13,603 nucleotides of DNA. It comes from a bacterium (GTDB lineage: Bacteria; Pseudomonadota; Alphaproteobacteria; Rhizobiales; Xanthobacteraceae). Where the stretch lies: assembly GCA_029946075.1 (NCBI GenBank), contig JAQSDT010000733.1, positions 1-13,603 of the forward strand, in the 5' to 3' direction. Shown piece by piece: positions 7,381 to 13,603 of the stretch (its first letter is position 1; every line of letters starts with the position of its first letter). The position numbers and the translations under genes are program-made. The notes below the pieces were generated by a model. That model had not been told where the DNA came from, did no database searches, and saw only the letters and a list, made by a program, of their open reading frames with translations.

Positions 7381-7638
7381 TTTCAGCAACGATTGTTCAA
7401 AATTCCAGCATTCTGGGAAATGATTGGAATTGTACCACCGATGGTTGCGGGATTAGGCACGATACCCCCGTGACTTGGTATTTCGGTACGGCATCGGACG
7501 GTAACCGCCAAACGCACGGGTTTTCACCAGCCGGGACTGCCGCTTGAGGTCTGTTGCCAGCGGGACACGCCGAAGCCCTACCTGCCTGGAATCGGGAACC
7601 CAATCTCGACTTCCCCGTCTGCGGGTGATTAGGTCCTG
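7381..7638. other. Intergenic region upstream of the copper operon
   Basis: 258 bp lie between the possible small unit on the minus strand and pcuA on the plus strand. It must hold the pcu promoter, but I could not find a convincing -35/-10 pair on the plus strand, nor a Fur-like or Zur-like box. It does contain a 7-bp inverted repeat, AATTCCA (7401-7407) and TGGAATT (7425-7431) with a 17-bp spacer, which could be an operator or a transcript hairpin. No riboswitch fold was recognised. Confidence 0.4.
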
Positions 7639-8028
7639 ATGGATGGATTGGCGATGCGCAGCCGACTGAACAAATTCCTGCCTGTTATTTTGCTTGCCCT
7701 GGTGGTGCAGATTTTCGCGCCCATCGGTGCATGCTGGGCTGCCAGCATCGTTGCCTCCGATCCGCTCGCCGCCGCCGTGATCTGTCATGGCAACGTCGCG
7801 CCGGGCGAAGGACAGACCAACCAGGCTGGCCATCGCGCGCACGACGGATGCTGTTCGGTTTGCAGCGTGCTGCATACCGGCGCGCCGGTGGATACCCCGC
7901 AGGTCGCGAGCGCCATTGCTATCGATCGCCAGCCCGCGCGCGTAGTCTGGATCGAGTTCACACCCGACCGTTTCGAATCCCGCGCCGGCTCACACGCGCA
8001 GGCGCGCGCGCCACCTTCCATTTCCTGA
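7639..8028 (+). CDS. pcuA: PcuA-like exported Cys/His-rich protein (DUF2946 type)
   Basis: 129-aa protein, first gene of the copper operon. A signal-like N-terminus, KFLPVILLALVVQIFAP then GACWAAS, suggests export to the periplasm with cleavage near residue 34-35. The mature part carries a metal-binding-looking set: Cys49-His50, His65, His68, Cys71-Cys72, Cys75 and His79 (HDGCCSVCSVLH). The end, RAGSHAQARAPPSIS, resembles the DUF2946 tail. In Bradyrhizobium japonicum the pcuABCDE operon is induced by copper limitation and PcuA is predicted to be periplasmic; the name here rests on that gene order. The start is uncertain: ATG 7639 has only AGGT four nt upstream, whereas the in-frame ATG 7654 has GGA at a better distance and would give 124 aa. 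The function is unknown, and copper binding is inferred. Confidence 0.75.
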   Translation: MDGLAMRSRLNKFLPVILLALVVQIFAPIGACWAASIVASDPLAAAVICHGNVAPGEGQTNQAGHRAHDGCCSVCSVLHTGAPVDTPQVASAIAIDRQPARVVWIEFTPDRFESRAGSHAQARAPPSIS

Positions 8029-8118
8029 CCTCACGAATCCCAAGATCGGTGTGGCCTTCGGCCGTCCCGGTTGAGTCAGTCGAGAAGGCCGGCAGAAGAC
8101 CGGTGTCAGGACGATTCC
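8029..8118 (+). other. pcuA-pcuB intercistronic spacer with inverted repeat
   Basis: The 90-nt spacer contains GGCCTTC (8053-8059) and GAAGGCC (8084-8090), a perfect 7-bp inverted repeat around a 24-nt loop. There is also the local palindrome GGCC-TTC-GGCC (8053-8063). In RNA this could form a hairpin that tunes the relative expression of pcuA and pcuB. There is no T run, so it is not an intrinsic terminator. An AGGAC Shine-Dalgarno for pcuB lies at 8108-8112. Confidence 0.4.
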
Positions 8119-10338
8119 ATGTTCCACCTTTCGCTATCCGCAAGGCTTGCGCGCGGCACGCTGCTCGCGTCGGCAGCCATTCTTGCGCTGCCAGCCGGCG
8201 TTCAAGCTCAAACCACGCCGTCGAATCTTCCCCCCGTGACGGTCAGTCCGCCGGAACAGAGGCGCGCCACCAGCGTCCGGCCGCCGCGCAATCCAGCGCG
8301 ATCCGCGCGCGCGGTCCGGCCGACGCCCGCACCATTGCCGCAGACCGCGGGTGAGCAGGGGCAGGGCGTCCGCGGCGCGCTCGCGGTGCTGAGCGCGCAG
8401 CAGGCGCTGACCGAGATCAACAACACGCCCGGCGGCGTCGCGCTGGTCCCGGCCGAGGCCTACCGGAACTCCACCGTCGCCAACACCATCAAGGACGTGC
8501 TGGATTACGTCCCCGGCGTGCTCGCGCAGCCGAAATGGGGCGACGACACGCGGCTCTCGATCCGCGGTTCGGGCCTGTCGCGCAATTTCCATCTGCGCGG
8601 CGTCCAGCTCTACATGGACGGCATCCCGATCAACACCGCCGACGGCTATGGCGACTTTCAGGAAATCGACCCCACCGCCTACAAATATGTCGAGGTCTAC
8701 AAGGGCGGCAACGCGCTGCAGTTCGGCGTCAACTCGCTCGGCGGCGCCATCAATTTCGTGACGCCGACCGGCCGCGATCCGTTCCCGAATGGCGCGTCGT
8801 TCGATCTCGGCTCCTTCGGCTTCAAGCGGCTGCAGGCCAATGCCGGCGGCGCGGTTGGGCCGTGGGACGGATTCGTCACCGCCGCAACGCAGGCGGCGGA
8901 TGGTTTTCGAAACCACAGTTTCGGCAGCAGCACGCGCGTCAGCGGCAATGTCGGCTATCAGTTCTCTCCGGATGCAGAGACGCGGTTTTATTTTAATGCC
9001 AACGAGGTACGTCAGCGCATCCCCGGCAGCGTCACCAAGGCGTCGGCATTATCCTCGCCGGAAACGGCGGCTGCCGCTAACGTAGCCAATGACTGGCAGC
9101 GTAACCTCGACACCGTCCGCGTCGCCAACAAGACGACGATCCGTCTCGACGATACCAAGATCGAGTTCGGCCTCTTCGGCGTCGATCGCCATCTGATGCA
9201 TCCGATCTTCCAATGGCTCGACTATCGCTACAAGGATTACGGCGGATTCGCCAAGGTCACCGACGATCGGATCATCGGCGGCTACCGCAACCGGTTCGTC
9301 GCCGGCGTCAACGTTCTCAACGGAACCACCGACGCGCAGCAATTTGTCAACGTCGGCGGTGCCAAGGGCGCGCAGACGTCGTCGTTGCTGCAAAAGCCGG
9401 AGAACTATTCGGCCTACGCGGAAAACTCGTTCTATTTTCTGCCGCAGGTCGCCTTCGTAGCGGGCACGCAATATCTGTTTGCGGTGCGCGATCAGAAGGT
9501 CAATTTTTCGACCAACGGCGATGTCAACGGCCGCAGCACGTTCAGCGTGTTCAGCCCCAAGACAGGGCTGTTGTGGAATGTCGATCCGACCTGGCAGGTG
9601 TTCGGCAACATCTCCCGCAGCGCGGAAGTGCCGAGCTTCGGTGAGAGCGTCAGCCCGAATTTCCTGAATCCGAGCTTTCCCAACATCCCGTTCTTTCTGA
9701 TCAAGCCTCAGATCGCGACCACCTACGAAATCGGTACGCGGGGCAACCGTCCCGACTTCAAGTGGGAGCTGGTTGGTTATCGCGCCAACATCCGCGACGA
9801 GCTGCAATGCCAGTACAGTTCGTTCGGTAATTGCAATGTCACCAACCTGCCTCGCACGATCCATCAGGGTATCGAGGCCGGGGCGGGGGCTGCCATCTTC
9901 CGGAACATCTTCGTTGCTGCGGGGGCTCCCGACAAGGTCTGGCTCAATCTCGCCTACACCTTCAATGATTTCCGCTTCGACAACGATCCGACCTTTGTAA
10001 ACAACCAGCTACCCGGTGCGCCGCGTCACTACCTGCGAGCGGAACTGCTCTACAAGCACCCGACCGGAATCTATGTCGGCCCCAATCTCGAATGGGTGCC
10101 CGAATCCTACTATGTCGACAGTGCCAACACGCTGAACACTTCGGCTTATGCGCTCGTCGGGTTGAAAGCAGGCTTCGACAATGGCGGTCCGGTCTCGGCT
10201 TACATTGAAGGTCGCAATCTCGCCAACAAGGTCTACATTGCCAGTGCCAGCGTCATCAACCAGGCAAATCCCACGCTGCCCTTGTTCGAACCCGGCACTG
10301 GCCGGGCCATCTATGCCGGAATGAAATACCGATGGTAG
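8119..10338 (+). CDS. pcuB: TonB-dependent outer-membrane receptor (PcuB)
   Basis: 739-aa outer-membrane transporter for energised uptake of a copper species, inferred from the operon. The start is ATG 8119, with AGGA 8 nt upstream and a clear signal peptide (SARLARGTLLASAAILALP, cleavage near VQA/Q at 30-31); the frame is also open from a TTG at 8071, but that would put 16 polar residues before the signal. A TonB-box-like PPVTVSP (38-44) is followed by a Pro/Arg-rich linker (about 45-75). The plug spans about 95-218 (DVLDYVPGV, LSIRGSGL, VQLYMDGIP, NSLGGAINFVTP). The barrel runs from about 230 and ends in GMKYRW with a terminal aromatic residue. Two cysteines (564, 572) may form a loop disulfide. 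The barrel is poor in Met and shows no Met-rich copper motif, so the substrate could be a chelate. It resembles FecA-type receptors. Confidence 0.93.
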   Translation: MFHLSLSARLARGTLLASAAILALPAGVQAQTTPSNLPPVTVSPPEQRRATSVRPPRNPARSARAVRPTPAPLPQTAGEQGQGVRGALAVLSAQQALTEINNTPGGVALVPAEAYRNSTVANTIKDVLDYVPGVLAQPKWGDDTRLSIRGSGLSRNFHLRGVQLYMDGIPINTADGYGDFQEIDPTAYKYVEVYKGGNALQFGVNSLGGAINFVTPTGRDPFPNGASFDLGSFGFKRLQANAGGAVGPWDGFVTAATQAADGFRNHSFGSSTRVSGNVGYQFSPDAETRFYFNANEVRQRIPGSVTKASALSSPETAAAANVANDWQRNLDTVRVANKTTIRLDDTKIEFGLFGVDRHLMHPIFQWLDYRYKDYGGFAKVTDDRIIGGYRNRFVAGVNVLNGTTDAQQFVNVGGAKGAQTSSLLQKPENYSAYAENSFYFLPQVAFVAGTQYLFAVRDQKVNFSTNGDVNGRSTFSVFSPKTGLLWNVDPTWQVFGNISRSAEVPSFGESVSPNFLNPSFPNIPFFLIKPQIATTYEIGTRGNRPDFKWELVGYRANIRDELQCQYSSFGNCNVTNLPRTIHQGIEAGAGAAIFRNIFVAAGAPDKVWLNLAYTFNDFRFDNDPTFVNNQLPGAPRHYLRAELLYKHPTGIYVGPNLEWVPESYYVDSANTLNTSAYALVGLKAGFDNGGPVSAYIEGRNLANKVYIASASVINQANPTLPLFEPGTGRAIYAGMKYRW

Positions 10339-10397
10339 TCGCGTCATCCGTTCAAGGAAACGATTTCCATCAACAACCCAAGAGAGTTCGAGAGATC

Positions 10398-10895
10398 ATG
10401 AAGAACATCGCACATTCACTGACTGTCGCCGCCATGCTCGCTCTGGCCGGGCCTGCGTCTGCCGGAGACGCCAAGGTCGGCGACGTCGTCATCACCGAAG
10501 CCTGGAGCCGCGCGACGCCGGGCGGCGCAAAGATCGCCGGCGGATATCTCACCATCGAGAACAAGGGCAGCGCGCCGGATCGGCTCGTCCGCGGCTCCAG
10601 CGATGTCGCCGGCAAGTTCGAGATTCACGAAATGGCGATGAACAACGGCGTGATGACGATGCGCCCGCTCGACAAGGGGCTCGCCATCGAACCGGGCAAG
10701 ACCGTCAAGCTGGCGCCGGGCGGTTATCATCTCATGCTGATGGATCTGAAATCACCGCTGAAGCAGGGCGACAAGGTGCCGCTCACGCTCGAATTCGAGA
10801 AAGCAGGCAAGGTGACGGTCGCACTGGATGTCCAGGGCGTCGGCGCGCAGGCGCCCGCTGGCGGCGACCATTCCGGCCACAACATGAAGAAGTGA
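10398..10895 (+). CDS. pcuC: PCuAC periplasmic copper chaperone (PcuC)
   Basis: 165-aa exported Cu(I) chaperone for CuA-site assembly of aa3-type cytochrome oxidase. The signal peptide is residues 1 to about 22 (MKNIAHSLTV, cleavage after ASA). The ligand set His77, Met88, His111 and Met113 is intact in HEMAM, MTMRP and YHLMLM. Its spacing is the same as for the reported Cu(I) ligands His79, Met90, His113 and Met115 of Bradyrhizobium PcuC, shifted by two. The tail GDHSGHNMKK adds two His and one Met that may bind metal weakly. I chose ATG 10398 for the signal peptide and a GAGAG upstream; an in-frame ATG at 10332 overlaps the pcuB end and would put polar residues before the signal. A short palindrome, GGAAA-CGA-TTTCC (10356-10368), lies in the 59-nt gap. 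pcuD follows after 7 nt. Confidence 0.94.
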   Translation: MKNIAHSLTVAAMLALAGPASAGDAKVGDVVITEAWSRATPGGAKIAGGYLTIENKGSAPDRLVRGSSDVAGKFEIHEMAMNNGVMTMRPLDKGLAIEPGKTVKLAPGGYHLMLMDLKSPLKQGDKVPLTLEFEKAGKVTVALDVQGVGAQAPAGGDHSGHNMKK

Positions 10896-10902
10896 GATCG
10901 GC

Positions 10903-11421
10903 ATGAAGAAGATCATTGTCGCCGCGGCCGTCGCATTCACCGCATCGGCGGCGCATGCCCACGTAACCGTGGAAAACAAGCAGTCGACGGTCGGCTCCTA
11001 CTACAAGGCGGTGTTTGCCGTGCCGCACGGCTGTGCGGGTTCGCCGACCGTCAAGTTGCGCGTGCAAATTCCGGAAGGCGTGATCGGGGTGAAGCCGATG
11101 CCGAAGCCTGGCTGGACGCTGGAGACGGTGAAGGGAAAATACGCCGCCGAGTATGAGCTTCACGGCAGCAAGGTTTCCGAGGGCGTCAAGGAAGTGGTAT
11201 GGAGCGGCGGCAAGCTCGCCGACGACAATTACGATGAGTTCGTCGTTGCGACGTATCTCACCACGAGCCTGAAGCCCAACACGACGCTGTATTTTCCGGT
11301 CGTTCAGGAATGCGAGCAGGGCGTGAGCCGCTGGATCGACCTGCCGAAGGATGGCCAGGCGTCGCACGGGCATGACGGCAAGTCGCCCGCGCCGGGCATC
11401 AAGCTGCTGCCGAAACCTTAG
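10903..11421 (+). CDS. pcuD: YcnI-like DUF1775 periplasmic copper-binding protein (PcuD)
   Basis: 172-aa exported protein of the YcnI/DUF1775 family. The signal peptide MKKIIVAAAVAFTASAAHA should be cleaved before His20, leaving an N-terminal histidine (HVTVENK). In the family such a His is part of a monohistidine-brace Cu(II) site. Trp100 in VVWSGG and conserved-looking FAVPHGC and PKPGW segments support the call. Two cysteines (44 and 137) could be bonded. The C-terminal end carries SHGHDGK, a small His cluster. The gene starts 7 nt after pcuC and ends 8 nt before pcuE. The role is inferred to be holding or handing over copper in the periplasm between receptor, chaperone and PcuE. In Bradyrhizobium, pcuD was reported as not needed for the tested oxidase functions. 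Confidence 0.9.
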   Translation: MKKIIVAAAVAFTASAAHAHVTVENKQSTVGSYYKAVFAVPHGCAGSPTVKLRVQIPEGVIGVKPMPKPGWTLETVKGKYAAEYELHGSKVSEGVKEVVWSGGKLADDNYDEFVVATYLTTSLKPNTTLYFPVVQECEQGVSRWIDLPKDGQASHGHDGKSPAPGIKLLPKP

Positions 11422-11429
11422 ACGAAACG

Positions 11430-12995
11430 ATGGCCCGTTTCGTCGCCGGTCTTGCCGCGCTCGTCTCGGCGCTTTGCTTTGCGACCGGCGTGTGGGCCCA
11501 TGCGACGCTGGTCTCGGCGGAGCCGGCCGACGGCAGCGTCCTCGCGCAGCCGCCGAAGATGGTGCAACTCCACTTCAACGAGGGCGTGACGCCGGCCGTT
11601 GTCAGCCTGATCGACGCCGCCGGCAAAGCCCGCGACGTCGCCACGCGGGCCGTCGGCCAGTCCGTGCTGATGGTGCTGCCCGAGGACCTGCCGCAAGGCA
11701 CGCAGATCGTCAGCTATCGCGTCGTCTCGCAGGACGGCCATCCCGTCGCAGGATCGCTGGTGTTTTCGATCGGGGCCGTGACCGGCAGTGCACCGCCGGC
11801 CAATGCGAGGCCGCTGAATGTGCTGATCTGGCTGGCGCGGATCGGCGTCTATCTCGGCCTGTTTGTCGGCGTCGGCGGCGCGTTCTTCGCGGGCTGGATC
11901 GGGCAGGGGCGAGGCGGGTTCATCGTGAGCCGCGGCGCGCTTGCCATCGGCGTCGCCAGCGCGGCGGGGTCGCTCGGCCTGCAGGGGATTGATCTGCTGA
12001 ACCTGCCGCTGAGCGGTCTCAAGACGCTCGCGCCATGGACCAGCGCGCTCGCCACCAGCCTTGGGCCATCGCTGCTGATTGCGATGGCGTCGATGGCCAT
12101 CGCGTGGGTTTCCTGGCGCAGTCCGGGCATCAGGATGGCGCGGGCGCAGACGGTGCTGGCCGTGGCGGGTGCCGGACTGTCGCTGGCGGCCAGCGGACAT
12201 GCCGTCACCGCGCCGCCGCAATGGCTGACGCGGCCGTCGATGTTCCTGCACGGCGTTGCGCTGGCGTACTGGATCGGCGCGCTGCCGCCGCTGGCGATCA
12301 TGGCGCGCCGTCGGGACGACACGCTGCCGCGCGTGCTCCGGCGGTTCTCGATCGGTGCCGTGCCGATGGTCGCACTGCTGGCCGCCACCGGCCTCGCACT
12401 GTCGGTCGTCCAGCTCGGCAGCATCAGCGCGTTGATCGGAACCCGATACGGCATCATTCTCTCGATCAAGCTGGCGCTGGTGATCCTCTTGCTGGGGCTC
12501 GCAGCCCTCAATCGGCTTGTCTACACGCCGGCCGTCGCGGCCGACCACGCGAACACCATGCCGTTGCTGCGGTCGATCCGGCTGGAATGCCTCATCGCGG
12601 TCGGCATCCTGGCCGTCGTCGCCGGCTGGCGCTTCACGCCGCCGCCGCGCGTGCTGGCCGACCTGCCGGCCGCGCAATTGTCGGTTCATATTCACACCGA
12701 TGCGGCGATGTTTCAGGTGCTGGTGTCGCCGGGCAAGGTCGGCGCCAACGATTTCGTGCTGCAGCTGATGACGGTCGACGCAGCGGTGCTGCCGGCCAGG
12801 GAAGCGACGCTGATCCTGAGCATGCCCGAGCGGGGCATCGAGCCGATCGAGCGGCGCGCCACGCTCGAATCCGATGGCGACTGGCATGTGCGCGGCGTCG
12901 CGTTGCCACTGGCCGGGCGCTGGCGCATGCAGATCGACGCGCTGGTCACCGACTTCCAGAAGGTCTCATTGCAGGATGAATTGCAGGTACGGTGA
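11430..12995 (+). CDS. pcuE: CopC-CopD-YtkA-like fusion, copper transport membrane protein (PcuE, YcnJ type)
   Basis: 521-aa inner-membrane protein with three parts. First, after a signal sequence (1-23), comes a CopC domain (24-118) with His24 as mature N-terminus plus Asp102 and His104 in QDGHPVAGS, the expected Cu(II) site. Second comes a CopD membrane domain (about 127-402) with roughly eight helices, including His257 (SGHAV) and His274 (LHGVALAYWIG). Third is a periplasmic C-terminal domain (about 410-521) of the YtkA type that begins with His420 and His422. This three-part layout matches Bacillus YcnJ, a copper importer, and Bradyrhizobium PcuE. It is the last gene of the operon, 8 nt after pcuD with no strong Shine-Dalgarno, so translational coupling is likely. 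No intrinsic terminator was found after it. Confidence 0.93.
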   Translation: MARFVAGLAALVSALCFATGVWAHATLVSAEPADGSVLAQPPKMVQLHFNEGVTPAVVSLIDAAGKARDVATRAVGQSVLMVLPEDLPQGTQIVSYRVVSQDGHPVAGSLVFSIGAVTGSAPPANARPLNVLIWLARIGVYLGLFVGVGGAFFAGWIGQGRGGFIVSRGALAIGVASAAGSLGLQGIDLLNLPLSGLKTLAPWTSALATSLGPSLLIAMASMAIAWVSWRSPGIRMARAQTVLAVAGAGLSLAASGHAVTAPPQWLTRPSMFLHGVALAYWIGALPPLAIMARRRDDTLPRVLRRFSIGAVPMVALLAATGLALSVVQLGSISALIGTRYGIILSIKLALVILLLGLAALNRLVYTPAVAADHANTMPLLRSIRLECLIAVGILAVVAGWRFTPPPRVLADLPAAQLSVHIHTDAAMFQVLVSPGKVGANDFVLQLMTVDAAVLPAREATLILSMPERGIEPIERRATLESDGDWHVRGVALPLAGRWRMQIDALVTDFQKVSLQDELQVR

Positions 12996-12998
12996 AAG

Positions 12999-13020
12999 CG
13001 CCTTGAAATCGCCTTGAAAT
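12999..13020. repeat. Perfect tandem duplication of an 11-bp unit
   Basis: CGCCTTGAAAT occurs twice in direct tandem (12999-13009 and 13010-13020) right after the pcuE stop, in the 130-bp gap before proS. It could be replication slippage or a binding site; TTGAAA in each copy resembles a -35 box, but no -10 lies at the right distance. Nearby, CCGGC (13029-13033) and GCCGG (13042-13046) form a weak 5-bp stem without a T tail, which I do not call a terminator. Confidence 0.7.
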
Positions 13021-13125
13021 CCGCGATTCCGGCGGCTTTTTGCCGGCTGACGGCCTTGTGTTTTGATACCCGATCCGGTTTCACTGCACCTCTTCCGCTG
13101 GCCCACCTGATTCCCGAGTTGACCC

Positions 13126-13603
13126 ATGCGATTGTCGCGCTTTTTTCTGCCTATCCTGAAAGAGAATCCGAAAGAGGCGGAGATCGTCTCGCACCGGCTG
13201 ATGCTGCGCGCGGGCATGATGCGGCAGGAAGCGGCCGGCATCTACGCCTGGCTGCCGCTCGGGTTTCGGGTGCTGAAGAAGATCGAGCAGATCGTCCGCG
13301 AGGAGCAGGACCGCGCCGGCGCGCTGGAACTCCTGATGCCGACGCTGCAACTTGCCGACCTCTGGCGCGAGAGCGGGCGCTACGACGCCTACGGTCCGGA
13401 GATGCTGCGCATCGCCGACCGGCACAAGCGCGAATTGCTGTACGGGCCGACCAACGAGGAAATGATCACCGAGATCTTCCGCGCCTACGTCAAGTCGTAC
13501 CGCAGCCTGCCGCTCAATCTCTATCACATCCAGTGGAAGTTCCGCGATGAGCAGCGCCCGCGCTTCGGCGTGATGCGCGGCCGCGAATTCCTGATGAAGG
13601 ATG
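13126..13603 (+). CDS. proS: Prolyl-tRNA synthetase, 5' part only
   Basis: The first 159 residues of a class II aminoacyl-tRNA synthetase that charges tRNA-Pro with proline; the gene runs off the right edge. The start MRLSRFFLPILKENP at ATG 13126 is typical for the rhizobial enzyme. SHRLMLRAGMMRQEAAGIYA, class II motif 2 (HIQWKFRDEQRPRFGVMRGR, about 133-152, with the ATP-contacting Arg residues) and FLMKD at the edge confirm it. The GPTNEE segment (about 106-111) is a family signature. The Shine-Dalgarno is weak. From recollection, proS commonly follows DUF1467 in related genomes, so the 7.6 kb in between is the unusual part here. No frameshift is seen. Confidence 0.95.
   Translation, partial: MRLSRFFLPILKENPKEAEIVSHRLMLRAGMMRQEAAGIYAWLPLGFRVLKKIEQIVREEQDRAGALELLMPTLQLADLWRESGRYDAYGPEMLRIADRHKRELLYGPTNEEMITEIFRAYVKSYRSLPLNLYHIQWKFRDEQRPRFGVMRGREFLMKD

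Noticed and set aside
7397..7603. A 68-codon minus-strand frame upstream of the small unit
   Set aside because: No family resemblance, no Shine-Dalgarno, ordinary random composition.
7440..7638. Possible cobalamin or other riboswitch ahead of the TonB-receptor operon
   Set aside because: Considered because TonB receptor operons often have one, but the conserved B12-box pattern and the core elements could not be found on either strand.
7453..7875. A 140-codon minus-strand frame over the start of pcuA and its upstream region
   Set aside because: It is antisense to the signal peptide and Cys/His cluster of pcuA, has no recognisable domain and no plausible start context.
11418..12887. A 489-codon open frame on the minus strand across pcuE
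   Set aside because: Same antisense artefact: the composition is rich in Arg, Gln and Asp with no domain, and it lies fully over a confident membrane protein gene.
13029..13046. Possible terminator after pcuE (CCGGC...GCCGG)
   Set aside because: The stem is only 5 bp and the T run is in the loop, not after the stem.
1..13603. tRNA or rRNA genes, insertion sequences, CRISPR arrays, att sites
   Set aside because: None seen: no cloverleaf-like or rRNA stretch, no transposase or integrase coding sequence, no regularly spaced repeats.

Overview
The window looks like a chromosomal segment of a Bradyrhizobium-type alphaproteobacterium (order Hyphomicrobiales). The grounds are high GC with strong G/C third-position bias, rhizobial-looking protein sequences, a copper operon with the gene order described as pcuABCDE in Bradyrhizobium, and a dispersed palindromic repeat that I recognise from that group. 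No database search was possible, so names rest on motifs, length and gene order.

Region 1 (1-5478, all + strand) is a tightly packed conserved block. It holds the 3' end of nuoM and complete nuoN (proton-pumping membrane subunits of respiratory complex I), birA (biotin-protein ligase), rnj (ribonuclease J), mce (methylmalonyl-CoA epimerase) and a small two-helix DUF1467 membrane protein. Junctions are abutting, 1-nt overlapping or short, so co-transcription and translational coupling are likely. BirA and Mce both fit propionyl-CoA/methylmalonyl-CoA metabolism, because propionyl-CoA carboxylase is biotin-dependent.

Region 2 (5479-7638) is a looser accessory stretch. It contains a minus-strand PilZ-domain fusion protein, a divergent 115-aa membrane-anchored hypothetical, a dispersed repeat between converging genes, a minus-strand single-domain globin, and an AT-richer gap. 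The gap holds a strong minus-strand intrinsic terminator and a possible 50-aa ORF or small RNA just upstream of it.

Region 3 (7639-12995, + strand) is a five-gene copper acquisition and delivery operon. The genes are PcuA (Cys/His-rich DUF2946-type exported protein), PcuB (TonB-dependent outer-membrane receptor), PcuC (PCuAC periplasmic Cu chaperone with the full His/Met site), PcuD (YcnI/DUF1775) and PcuE (CopC-CopD-YtkA-like fusion resembling YcnJ). Together they suggest a route from outer membrane through periplasm to inner membrane that supplies copper, chiefly to the CuA site of aa3-type cytochrome oxidase. This complements the respiratory genes at the left edge.

Region 4 (12996-13603) is a 130-bp gap with a perfect 11-bp tandem duplication, followed by the 5' end of proS (prolyl-tRNA synthetase), which runs off the window. 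From recollection, DUF1467 and proS are usually close neighbours in related genomes, so regions 2 and 3 would be an insertion at that junction. The copper operon itself is a described system. The least explained items are the terminator-linked small unit at 7180-7380, the globin, and the substrate of the Met-poor TonB receptor.
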